Source: Leucocoprinus leucothites
Taxonomy: Eukaryota; Basidiomycota; Agaricomycetes; Agaricales; Agaricaceae
Length of the DNA: 64,000 nt
Direction of reading: 5' to 3'
Assembly: GCA_013368445.1 (NCBI GenBank)
Contig: JAACJO010000011.1
Span: 372,001-436,000 of the forward strand
The position numbers were made by a program, and so were the translations under genes. Numbering within the stretch: the stretch's first letter is position 1; each line of letters starts with the position of its first letter. This document shows positions 36,058-46,560 of the stretch, piece after piece. The notes under the pieces are model-generated. The model searched no databases. It saw nothing but the letters and a program-made list of their open reading frames with translations, and had not been told where the DNA came from.

Positions 36058-38050
36058 AGTGGTTTTGTGAAGCCAGGTTTTGAGGTGCCAATGAGAGAGA
36101 TGAGAGAATAGAGCTGTCAGCCTTGCCGTGCCGCTTGTACATCTTAATCTCGGATCTGTCTCTTCGAGGAGGCAAGTATAAAGGAGGAAGCACTGAATAA
36201 AGTTCTCATCAAAATGGTTCGTCTGGTTCGGTTTCCTATTTTGATATTTCTTGACCCTTATGTTGTAAATTCCCATCGAGCCCACGGCTCCCTTTGTCCG
36301 TTTAACCTGACCTACCCCGTCACCAAGCCTCACAGGCCTCCGAGCCATTGACGGGGCATGTACACGCTTACCCGTTTGTGCCCCTTTCTGGAGATATGAA
36401 CTGCCCAATTATGCCACAGAATGCGGACAACAAACGCCGTGAAGTTTCAAATGACAATGACTGTTGGGTTCTTGAACGCGAATTTTTTCAGTGGATGCTC
36501 ACGAGTCGGGTTTAGTTCCTCGACTGCTTAATCTTCCGAAATCACCGATGTCGCCTGAAAAAAAGGATTCAATGTCTAAACTGATCACAGATGTTTCTAC
36601 GCGTCGCGTGCAACATCAGTCGCGGGACTGATTGTGCGTGCTAATGCCGAGCCATCTGTCTTCTCTTTCGAGCGCCTCTATCGGGGCAGTTCCGTCGCTT
36701 CTTCTGACTTCTCGGAGCCTCCTAAATTCCCTCAAGCGACGGTGTGTATGTGTCGAATTACCGGTTTAATCTCGTGTTGATTTCAGTTTTGTGCCTTGTT
36801 TATCTTGTTCCTGGAGGAAAGCGCCCAGTGGCACACCCAGTGGGTTTGAGTCCCTGTGCATATTGCATCATCAGGTCAACTTACGAAGCAAATGAATGTA
36901 TTAATGTGTATTGACTCGGATAAGTATAGCTGGCGTCTTCAAGCTTCTGCGATCCGAATGCTAGACGACCAACAAAGTTGAGCTGCTTTTGACAGATGGC
37001 CAGGAACTCCCGAATTATCCCTGGTGTAAATGTAATATGTTTCGCCAGTCTCGACAAGTTGGCTTCAATTCCGGCCGCATGTGTCCATTGATAATAGACG
37101 GCGTGGCGGCAAAGACACCCATGGTTCTGAATTCCGACTCATCTATCGAAGGCGAGCCTCACAGGACCCCGCGCCTACATACTTATAACTGCGTTAGAAA
37201 TATTTATCCCTTGCTCCCTCTGACTTCCAGTCCCCAAGGCATCCTCTTTCCCCAAATATAGCCGTCAAGTTCCAAACTACTAAAGCCAAGTGTAAAGCCA
37301 TTGATCGCATGTCAAACTGTGTTTAAAGTCGTGTTGTGCTGATCTACGTAGTATCGTCCGATCAAAATAAATTATCAGACCGGTCGACGCCGGAAATGTG
37401 GCAATTGTTTTCTCCCCATCAGACCGCATGAGGCCACAGGAAAATCCAGATGTGGCGTTCATATGAAAGGCTGATAGATAGGACTCCGTATTCCGATTTT
37501 TGATAGATATTCTTGATCGAAGCTCAAGTGCTCCTTGCGCGAGCTGTTCCTGGTTTGCTCGATTTAGCTGGCTAACGTAAAGCAAAGTAGACTCCGCTCG
37601 CATATCCAATGAAAGTTTTGCAAGACTAGCTTTGCATCTAACTTTATATTTCTCACAAGCACAAGACGCGAATCGATCGACAGCCGTGAGATGGGCTCAT
37701 ATGGTTTTTTTTACGGCACTTCGCTTCCTCAATATTCTCATGAGTCGCTTCAAAAAGGTGGATTTGATCGAAGCAATTTACCGAGTGCGAGAGGCGATCC
37801 GGGGTACAGTGATACTGAAACACATCGTTCGCGTTTGTGTATTTCCAGCCCAGCTTCAGCTAAAAAGAATCGCCGATGGCTGGAATAAAGACATCGAATT
37901 CGATGCACTAAACTATGTAAACATGTCCACGAGAGCCCCAAAAAATTCCAGTACTATGACTGCATAAACGAAATAGAACAAGTAACGTGACGGAACCATT
38001 AATTCAAGGTGGAAAAAGAAAGGAAAACTGAAAACCCTGTGAGAGGTTAG
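36058..38050. other. 2-kb region without recognisable gene
   Basis: It lies between the acyltransferase start and the end of the GDP-fucose-type transporter gene. Frames of 60-190 codons occur on both strands but none shows a domain or start context I trust. It may hold transcribed leader sequence or an old insertion. Confidence 0.45.
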
Positions 38051-39461
38051 CTAGTGTTTTCGGAGACTAGGGGGCTGAGAAGACTTGAGTTCCTCAAGCT
38101 CAGATTCCTCATCGGCATTGAACAAGAGTCGTTGACTACTCTCGTTTGACTCGACATCGGTAGGTCGTATTTGGGGCTTAGGCGGCGACTCGGTTGACTT
38201 GACCCACGTGAAATACCTATCCAACTGGTGTCAAGACACAAGACACTTCGTTGCTGATATCAGAACTTACATGGTACCGATGAGAATGACAAGGATAGAC
38301 AATGCTCGTTCGCTGTCAGTTTGTGTGACTTCATCAGCATCATGAGTCAACCTGATGCGAGTAGTACTCACACATTGAGAACATCTTTGAATATCCAAAC
38401 ACCAAACAGAGTCTGTAAGACTGATTTCGCAGCCTGAATAGTTGTCAGACTTCGGTTCGGCTTTCCGGGGGAATAGAACACAAAAATAAATAGAGTACGT
38501 ACGCTTGAGAACATATGAGTGATGGGACTTGTTACTTTGATGCTCAATAGGCCCGCGACGCAGAGGAGAAATCCAAAAACACCAGTGACTAGTGACCCCC
38601 ATAGGAAAACAGAAAAATCCCATGCAGCATCATTGGAGATTTTACCCCAGATTACGAGGAACTCTCCACTGAAAATTACGAAAGGGAAGAGCATGATGGC
38701 AGAGCCGACATTTGTCCACCAAGCAAGTTGGATAGTGGAGTCGTTGCAGTACGGGAGAGAACTCTTAATCAATACTGCATGGATAGCGATAAAGAGCGAA
38801 GAAAGGACGCCATAGACCAAGGAGAGAACTGAAGGAATGGATTTAGTTGGGAGATTCTTTGATGGGGCGATACCAAGGGCGAAACCGATCGTGACAATAA
38901 CGGCTGCGGCGATAACCTTAGCTGTGGGGATTTTGCGGGTGTGTATGCAAGAAACGGAAATTGTCAGCGGGAGAACAAGGCCGCGGGCAATCTGAAACGC
39001 AAGTCCTAAGCCAACGATACAGGAACGCGGAGGTGCGAAGTGCAATTGAAAGCCCACCTGGAAGAATGACGCCTCAACACCTCGCAAGCAGAGGGTGTTA
39101 AAGACTAGGCCAATTATGTTGACCGACACTACCGGTATCAGCTTTTTGGCCACCTCGCGATCGAGTGTCGGAATTTCGATTCGAGGGGAGACGAAAGCGG
39201 CTGCGTGGAGCAGGGCCACCGCGATGAGGAGCTGATTCAAGAGGAATAATAACGGCAGATCTGGCGAATTATTCAAGACTGCCTTATTCCTATTCAAGGA
39301 TTAGCCGATCGAAAGCAATAATCTATCCTGAAGCCATACACGAAGACCATCTAACCGCCATAATTAGTACCAGGTATTCAGGATGTGGAGGGACATACGG
39401 TAAGAGCAGCCGACATGTAGAACATGACGACACTTGCGACCTGCAAGGTTTTGCGATCCAT
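38051..39461 (-). CDS. GDP-fucose-type nucleotide-sugar transporter (SLC35C1-like)
   Basis: This is a drug/metabolite-superfamily transporter of the Golgi membrane that exchanges GDP-sugar for GMP. Exon 1 (39461-39399, MDRKTLQVASVVMFYMSAALT) joins an 11-nt microexon (39340-39350) and then NKAVLNNSPDLPLLFLLNQL, restoring MVFVNKAVLN. Further landmarks are IGLVFNTLCLRGVEASF, VYGVLSSLFIAIHAVLIKSS, the conserved KVTSPITHMFSS joined to AAKSVLQTLFGVWIFKDVLN, and GTMYYTWVKS, followed by an acidic cytosolic tail. About ten hydrophobic segments are expected. Resemblance to SLC35C1 is clear. GDP-mannose transport is a less likely alternative, and the neighbouring fucosyltransferase supports GDP-fucose. 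Confidence 0.82.
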
Positions 39462-39795
39462 GGCGGGGAAAAGCATGAGTGTTGGTGGGGGAAGCGAGAG
39501 ATGGAAAAGGAGGGCCTTGAATAACTTTGAGGCTGGACATGATGGGCTGGTTTGAGTGCAGTTATTCTGGGGACTGGGATTAATTGAGTTAAAGAAGCGT
39601 GCCGAGGCCAGGCAGAGTGTCAAGTGTGAGAGCCATCAGGGGATCACAGACATCATTCCCCTGGCCCGGCTCGCTCGGATGCCAAATGGGGAAGGAAGAA
39701 GTTGTGCAGATCTGAACCAGCTCTCAAAGCAGTTATGTTTTCTAACCGCCCACGATGCCGCACATCAGGTTCCAGTCCACTCCTTTTCTTCTTCC
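39462..39795. promoter_or_regulatory. Shared divergent promoter of transporter and O-fucosyltransferase
   Basis: The two start codons face away from each other across 334 nt, so this interval must contain both promoters and could co-regulate them. No specific site was identified. Confidence 0.45.
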
Positions 39796-41671
39796 ATGCA
39801 AGGCCGCCCTGCCTCTCCGCCCTCCCCTTCGCGTCCATATCGCGGTATTTTTGAAAACAGCACCAGTGCGGAACAGTATCCCATGCTCTCTAGTGGCAGC
39901 GATGAAGTTCTAAACAAATATTCCCCTATTTCAAGCCGCCCTAGACGCCGATACTTGTACCTTGGTTGTATTGGACTCGCCATTACCTCCACTCTGGGAT
40001 ATTTTGCCCTATCTGTATCGAGAACAACATCAACAGAGCTAGTGCAGGAACCAACAGTTGTTGATAACTCGACCCCCAAAGTTGACCTTCTGAATCCTTC
40101 CCTCTACCTCAACGGCCCACCCACAAGAAGTTTCAGAGGTATGAATTTCTGCAAGTGCAAGCGTACCTGTTTTGAGATAGTTTCAGAAAACCTACGACCT
40201 GATGTAAAATATCTCACCTCGTGGATATCAGCAGGATGGAGTGCGCATCTCGTTTCTGTCCATAACTGCTAGAGCTGACTTTGTTTGCAACGTAGCCAAC
40301 GATGTAATGACTTATGTGAGCTATCAAACTCGTTTCAGCCCACAGCGCCCCTCATCATACTGCAGATTAACCTCATTTACCTTGCTATGATTACCGAACG
40401 AGTGCCCATCATACCCATGTTCACACCTTCTCACATCGGTGGGGATAAACCAACGATCAACTTTGGTGAGGTATTCGACGTACAGCGGCTTGCACGAGGG
40501 ATCGGGATTCCGGTCCTAGAGTGGCACCAAGTCAAGAACAGAAGTAGCGACGCTCTAGACGAGCTTGGTTGTTGGAACACTTGGGAGGCAGTACAGGACC
40601 ACGAAGCCTTCCCAAGAAGAAGTGTTGTACCCAATTACCTCAAGCTTGGTGCGCTTTTACCAACAAAATGCCTCTGAATTATACTGATTGACTGCTTCAA
40701 CCCAATTAGACATCTCATATACCAAAACCCCTTCTTGGATCAAAGTTATCCCTCACTTCGAACACGACCGACATGCATACTTCTGGGCGCTCGCATCGTT
40801 GGCCTTTCCAGAAGGTCGGCAAGAGAATCTTCAGCCACCTCTCGCCTCACCTACCAATCACGCCCTTCTTCCACCGGACGATCAACTTCTTTGTTACGAT
40901 TATTTGTATTATGCTTGTGCGCATCAGGTGAGGCCTTTCGCCCGTTGGCTCTTCCGAAGCTTATGGCTTCGCGTTAGCCGTTTGAGTTTGAATTCGATTA
41001 CAGCCCAGCGTGGAGATTTGTCGGTCAACACTTACGATGGACAGCTCGACTCGAAGCTATCGCGGAAACCTACGTGAGAGCCACCCTGGGAACGCCTGAA
41101 GGGTCACCAACTCCTCCTGTGAGTGACTTCTTCGATTCCTACAGGTTCTTGGTCTGATGCACAGAAGTACATTGGAATCCATGTTCGCCATGGGGATTTC
41201 AAGAATTGGTGTGGGGACGTTCCGATTGAAGACTGTTTTGCTTCTGTTGCCGTTCTGGCTCGTCGTATAGAAGACATCAAGACCGAGCTACGAGAGTCGA
41301 GAGGAATGACAGTTGACCACGTGATCATGACCAGTGACGAAAGGGATGAGTCGTGGTGGTCACAAGTTACGGAGCAGGGGTGGTATAAAGTTGATCACTC
41401 TGGGACAGTGGAGCGTTATGGCGCCTGGTAAGTCGTAGCTTTCATCGACCGAGAAATTTCTTCAGCAATCGGGATGAGCTCATATTCTGACACGCTGCCT
41501 ACCCTCAGGTACCCTGTATTGATTGATGCCGTGATCCAGTCTGGTGGTGTTGGATTTTTAGGGACTGATCGCTCAACCATGTCCATATTGGCTAGGCGAC
41601 GGGTACAGTCATGGCGCAATGGTGTGGTACGGACGGTCAAGTGGGGGAAAGTCGGTGCGGACGATCATTAG
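39796..41671 (+). CDS. Putative GDP-fucose protein O-fucosyltransferase-like enzyme
   Basis: This is a type II membrane protein: a short basic cytosolic head, then the signal anchor YLYLGCIGLAITSTLGYFAL, then a lumenal catalytic part. Several exons join, including SFR to ENLRPDVKYLTSW, then TNDVMTY to INLIYLAMITERVPI. Body landmarks are MFTPSHIGGDKPTINFGEVF, WRFVGQHLRWTARLEAIAE, the nucleotide-sugar binding motif IHVRHGDFKNWC (HxRxGDF of the O-fucosyltransferase superfamily), HVIMTSDERDESWW and GFLGTDRSTMSILARRRV near the end. The last two match the acceptor and donor regions of the fold. Family placement is good. Whether it modifies protein or another acceptor is unknown. Confidence 0.78.
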
Positions 41672-42093
41672 GACAATATCTATACTCATCTATTCTTCTG
41701 GATATGAACTGCTCAGTTTATCTTGCTCATCCCAAGGACTTTCGCATCAACCACTATTTCGAAGGCCTACGTTTCAACGCAGGTTGTTCAACTATTTTCT
41801 GTAGAAATACATTTTTTGGCAGCAACCAATTTCAGTTGTTCAAGTGCCGGTAGTCAGTGTTATTTGTTAAAATGAAGATTCATAAATCATCGGTCGCACG
41901 TGAACAAGGACATGATTAAATGTATGATGCGGGGCTACATAAATAGGTATACAATTGAAACTAATTGGAGCTGGTACCCCAAGCAAGACAAATGACGGTG
42001 GACTGACGATAATTATGATCAATCCTTGTTCTCCGACCTAGTCCTTGTGAGACGTATTTGTTGTCTCGCCTCACCCTTCTTCTAACCTTGACC
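41672..42093. other. Intergenic spacer
   Basis: It holds the 3' end of the fucosyltransferase gene and the promoter of the next gene. I see no gene in it. Confidence 0.5.
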
Positions 42094-43304
42094 ATGGCCC
42101 TTGCTCTGCAAAGCTTAACTTTTCTTCACCAGTATTTCAACTCTACCTTCCATACGCCTCCTTCCAAGGCCTTGGACCCATTAAAAGTTGGCGTTCTCTC
42201 GACGGCCCAAATTAACGCAGCAGCCAGTATGTTGACGACAAAGTAATTCCGTTTGACACATTCACTGACAGAAGACTAGTTATCCATCCCGTTGAAACCC
42301 ATCCAGATGTCGTGCTTTACGCCATTGGATCCAGGGACTCGAAAAAAGCACAAGATTATGCAAAAAAGTACAAGTTCCAAAAGGCGTACGGAAGTTATGA
42401 AGAGGTCTTGAAGGATCCTAACGTCGACTTCGTCTATATTTCACTTCCGAACCAACTGCACTTTGAGTGGACTCTCAAGGCCATGAAACACGGAAAGCAC
42501 GTTCTCTGCGAGAAACCCATCGCGGACACCGCAGCCGAGGTTGAACGCCTCATGGACTGCTCTCGTCAGACTGGAAAGATATTCATGGAAGCCTTTCACT
42601 GGAAAATGCACCCGGCGGCGCACATGTTCAGGGAGATATTGGAAAGTGGGGCGCATGGTAGGGTCCTCAAGACGGACGCTGTGATGACAGCCACGCCGGC
42701 TATTCCTGCTGGTGACATTCGATGGCAATATGATCTAGGCGGTGGGAGCCTTATGGACATGACTTATGTCTTGTCCTTCACGCGGTATGCGATTTGTGCG
42801 GATAAGCTCGACGCTGTTCTTTACGCCCATGCCCGACCTTCCTCTCAAGATCCTCGCGTTGATGAAGCAATGCATGCCGCTTTGCGCTTTGTCAATAAGA
42901 GTGGAAAGGAAGTTTATAGTACCATCTACACCGACATGAAGAGGTCATGGTACTTTGGTTTGCTTCCAAGGGTTTGGGAATTTCCCTCCATCAGGGTTGA
43001 GATGGAAAACGCGGATGTGTTCTTTTATAACGCGATGATGCCGCATATATATCACTATATCGACATCAAGGATAAGCGTACTGGGCAGACAACAAGGAAG
43101 CAGGCATACAAGGGAGGGATACAGTGGGGTGATAGGGGAGAGGCTTGGTGGTCGACGTATAGGTACCAGCTCGAAGCATTTGTCGACAAGTTGAGAGGAA
43201 AGGAACCAGCGTGTTGGGTGGCGAATGAAGATAGCATGGAGCAGATGAAAACCATTGAGGAAGTTTACAGGAAGAGTGGATTGCCACTTCGACCCAGTAA
43301 CTAG
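42094..43304 (+). CDS. Gfo/Idh/MocA-family NAD(P)-dependent oxidoreductase
   Basis: Two exons join near 42230 and 42290: the N-terminal Rossmann segment (LKVGVLSTAQINAAA) runs across the intron into IIHPVETHPDVVLYAIGSRD. The nucleotide-binding domain continues with YISLPNQLHFEWTLKAMKHG and the catalytic-Lys motif HVLCEKPIA. The second domain has MEAFHWKMHPAAHMFREILE and GGGSLMDMTYVLSFTRYAIC. The closest named relatives are dimeric dihydrodiol or D-xylose dehydrogenases, but the substrate is uncertain. A TTG-initiated extension to 42058 exists; ATG 42094 is preferred. A hydrophobic stretch at the start is too short to call a signal peptide with confidence. Confidence 0.87.
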
Positions 43305-43452
43305 ATGATCAATGTACTGCTTCACCTGGCAGGCGGAGGAATGTGATAGGATCGACTGAATGTAGGGCATCAATATAGTGTACCATTTGAAGCAAGTGAT
43401 GCACAGAGGAGTGACGGAGACTGTACGTGAAAACACGTCGAGGGAACAGGCA

Positions 43453-44676
43453 TCAAAGCTGTTGGTCAAGGGGGATATGACTTCGCATCTTGACGAGATT
43501 CAGCAAGGTCGCATTTGTTGGCATTCTAACGCCGTGTGCCCTCCCAAGCTCTAAAAGGTACCCATTGATGTAATCGATTTCTGTCGGGGATCCCCGGCGA
43601 ACATCGGACAACATTGAGGAGATATTCCCTCTAGTTGCACTCGCAACCTTGAGAACTTCCTCCCCCAGGGCAGTCTTGGTGAGTTTTTCAGGAAGCCGCG
43701 TGGCACTGACGGTGTTAACATCGACCCCTTGTGCCCCGAGCCTATTCACCCACTGATCTGTTTCTGACTGATACTCCGCGGTGAACGCTTGCGCTGCCTC
43801 ATAGCACACAGAATTCATGAGACGATGCGCAGCAGGAGAAATGAGGAGGTCGCCATTTCTGCACCCCATGATGGCAGTCAGAGGGTTGATGACGGCATTA
43901 ACCACGAGTTTACGACGGAGAATGACTTGCATCTCGTGGATTGGTTTCCAAATCGTATGAAGAGGGTCAAGGAGGAGTAGCGCAGCGACAGTGTCACGTA
44001 GGGACTTGTATCTCGCGAAATCGGGATCTTGGGAGGTGGTGATGTCGTTGAGCTGAAGCTGGCGTTCATATCGTGGTAGGGATTCATCTTCAAGGCTTGC
44101 CTCGAAGTTCCGGGCGGGGTTTCGGATGACACCAAATTCTATCGCTCCCGAGCCGGTATGGACGACATGACGGGTACCTTTATTGAAGGCTCCGTGCGTA
44201 ACGGATGCAAGAATGAAATGAGGACGCTGCTCAGGAGTTTGAAATACCCTGTGCGCAAGTTCTTCATAAAGCCCCATACCATTCTGGAACAGAACGATGG
44301 TAGAATTGGCAGAAAGGCGCGGTACAAGTTTTGTGATGGCATTGACAGCCTGGTGGGCCTTTGTTGCAACGAAAAGGGAATCGATGGGGGTATGAAAGTT
44401 TCTGTATGGTTCATGTTCGGAGCGTGGTTCTGGGGTCATGGATGGGGCACGGGAGTCGGGGGGTAAAGTATCAAAAGCATCGACTTGAAAGCCACTGGAG
44501 GATGTGATGACACCATTTTTTTCAACTCGAATTAAGTTTCCCGAGGCAAGGGTATGTTCAGCAATCGAACGAAACTTGTGTATGAGAGTGATCGAGTGTT
44601 CTGCGGGAATGGCCCTTCTCAGATGATGAGCGAGGAGGGTGCCAATCGAACCTAGCCCGAGCACATGGAACTGCAT
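43453..44676 (-). CDS. 2-dehydropantoate 2-reductase (ketopantoate reductase)
   Basis: The gene is intronless, with ATG 44676 giving about 407 residues. The reading upstream of that ATG starts only at TTG. The N-terminal NADPH-binding motif is LGLGSIGTLLAHHLRR. The family continues with DSLFVATKAHQAVNAI, VLFQNGMGLYEEL, the catalytic-Lys region RRKLVVNAVINPLTAIMGC and the substrate-binding TEIDYINGYLLELG. The enzyme reduces ketopantoate to pantoate in vitamin B5 and CoA synthesis. All key motifs are intact. Fungi often carry several paralogues, so a different ketoacid substrate is possible. Its start lies 133 nt from the divergent gene at 44810. Confidence 0.9.
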   Translation of the reverse strand: MQFHVLGLGSIGTLLAHHLRRAIPAEHSITLIHKFRSIAEHTLASGNLIRVEKNGVITSSSGFQVDAFDTLPPDSRAPSMTPEPRSEHEPYRNFHTPIDSLFVATKAHQAVNAITKLVPRLSANSTIVLFQNGMGLYEELAHRVFQTPEQRPHFILASVTHGAFNKGTRHVVHTGSGAIEFGVIRNPARNFEASLEDESLPRYERQLQLNDITTSQDPDFARYKSLRDTVAALLLLDPLHTIWKPIHEMQVILRRKLVVNAVINPLTAIMGCRNGDLLISPAAHRLMNSVCYEAAQAFTAEYQSETDQWVNRLGAQGVDVNTVSATRLPEKLTKTALGEEVLKVASATRGNISSMLSDVRRGSPTEIDYINGYLLELGRAHGVRMPTNATLLNLVKMRSHIPLDQQL

Positions 44677-44809
44677 TGCAAGCGTTGAAACCACAATTTC
44701 CGAGTCTTCCAAATGCCATCACGTGACAACGCATTTATTCCGGGAACTTTAGAAGCCAGCCTTTGATGACCGGCTGACCATTGTTGTCCGAGCGGCGAGC
44801 ACCTCCAAC

Positions 44810-46031
44810 ATGGCAGAGCCAGTGGCCAGCCAGGCCCTGGAAATCCTCAAGTCGCCAGAGTCACGTATTGTTGACTACTTTTGCAGTTTACTATGGGCCC
44901 AGCTAACCACTGGAGCTGGTGATATTGGGGATCATTACGTGGAGAGGATCGAACGCCGAAGAATGCACCACTTCACCAGTTTTGGTATTCAACACGAATT
45001 TCTCCTGGCCTACGTGAAGGCGACTTTTAACGGAAGCTCAATCCGTCGACAAACCTACCTCGTTGTCTTCGAACGCAGAGGAGCTCTCCGAAAGGGCCCC
45101 CATGATGGTCTGGGCCTCATGAACAATTCAAGATGTGCTTATTGCGAAGGCGATATGGTCCTCCATATGCTCCAGTCTTTTCTTGGTTTTCCCTCGGGAG
45201 GTAAACCATGCGAGGCTGTCGACACAATCCATGTTCTTCCCGATGAATTTCACTTTCGTACCCATTCCACATGCATTGCTCATGTGGAATTCCTCGCTCC
45301 AGGCGACACTGGGTCTACTCCAGACCCAACAGAATTTTCTCAAATGCCAGAACCATTCTCAGACGCTGACACAAAGCGTTTGCCGCTGTACTTCTATCAG
45401 CTGTGCTTGATGGCGAAGCGCACTCATGCTCATTACAAGACTTGGGATGCAAAGGAGTTCAATTGCCAGTTTTACTGCGCAGTACTTCTTCATTTTACGC
45501 GTCTAACTACGCGCTGTCCCCTTGTCGTTCAGATAAATTCCAAAGAGACGAAGATCATTCGATGGGTTGACAATCCTGGACGTGGGATTCACATGTCTGC
45601 TACGAAAGAGTATGCTCCTGAAAGGTGGCGTCCGCGGGGTTGGATGAGTTCCTTTATTACATGGTGGACGAGTCCATTTGTCCCTATTAAACGCGAGCCC
45701 ACAAATAATATGATGGAGCCTCTACTCGAGCGGTTTCACGAGGACATAATAGAATTCGAACCTCAGGCTGGTTGTTTCTCTCATCCGTGAAAACGATCTA
45801 ACACCATTCTGGCAGGCCTCGAAACTTCGAAGGAAGGTCGCGGAAACTGGGAGATGGAATGCGGAACAGAGACGGTGGTTGAAAGATGTAATATGGCTGC
45901 TACAGGAGAAAGCCAAGAAATTGGTGGACTCTCGTGCTGCGCAAACAAGGGAAGCACAGTCAAAGATCCGAAATGACGTGGAACGGCTAGCAGCACAGAT
46001 TCTGTACATTCTGGATACCCGTAACGCATGA
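44810..46031 (+). CDS. Hypothetical protein with C-terminal helical tail
   Basis: I do not recognise this protein. The first frame runs from ATG 44810 to a stop at 45788 (326 residues), with many His and Cys (for example NSRCAYCEGDMVLHMLQSFL) and FNCQFYCAVLLHFTRL. A charged, helix-prone frame follows immediately (QASKLRRKVAETGRWNAEQR, VDSRAAQTREAQSKIRNDVE) and ends at 46031. A 34-nt intron with donor near 45734 (GTTTCA) and acceptor CCTCAG joins the two in phase and reads LLERLVVSLIREND. That intron is short for this genome, so the alternative is a 326-residue protein ending at 45788. No signal peptide is visible. Confidence 0.55.
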
Positions 46032-46560
46032 TAACACATCAAGCACGTCAAATAGTTTACGAGCTTTCTTGATATGAGACCAGAAGTTATCCCCACTTAG
46101 CCATCTTCCACACCCCTGTTGCTCGCATTTGAAGCTTAAAGCTCCAACTCGCTCATATTTTCCTCCTCGCAAGAGGTTGCGCTTGGGAAAAGGAGTGGCC
46201 ACCCAGTGGTGCTGGAATAGCCTATATGTGGTGCCGGCGTTTGATGGGGACAGAAAGCATATGTCATAAATATATTCACGCTTGGACCGTCATTGTAGAG
46301 GGCAAGAAATTTGAGCAAGGCACAAATATTGAAGGTTGACCTACTAATTGGCTGTCAGGCCACCACGTCTATGGCCTAGCAAGAACAAAATTAGATGCCA
46401 ATGACGAAAAAGGACGGCAGCAGCCACAAAGGGGAAGAGAAGCTGCGCGCCAATTCAAGTCATCAAAGCTGTTCTGCGCAGCATACGCAGTGCGGAGTTC
46501 GAAATCACATTGCCTATAATAATAACCACCTCTTCTCTCCCAGACATCCAATCTCACCCA
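46032..46560. other. Intergenic spacer
   Basis: It lies between two plus-strand genes. Only short overlapping frames occur, and none resembles a known protein. It probably holds the promoter of the PB1 gene. Confidence 0.5.

Noticed and set aside
36058..36408. Upstream in-frame extension of the acyltransferase
   Set aside because: The family alignment starts after MDNSPSSS, and the extension is low in conservation-like features, so ATG 36057 is preferred.
36820..36870. Possible tRNA B-box (GGTTTGAGTCCC)
   Set aside because: The T-stem does not pair over five bases, and no A-box, anticodon arm or acceptor stem could be built upstream.
37632..37967. 111-codon plus frame
   Set aside because: It lies alone in a gene-poor region, with no domain and an amino-acid composition like random frame sequence. 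It could not be supported as a gene.
42945..43469. 174-codon minus frame
   Set aside because: It is antisense to the oxidoreductase coding exon and runs past its end without any recognisable domain.
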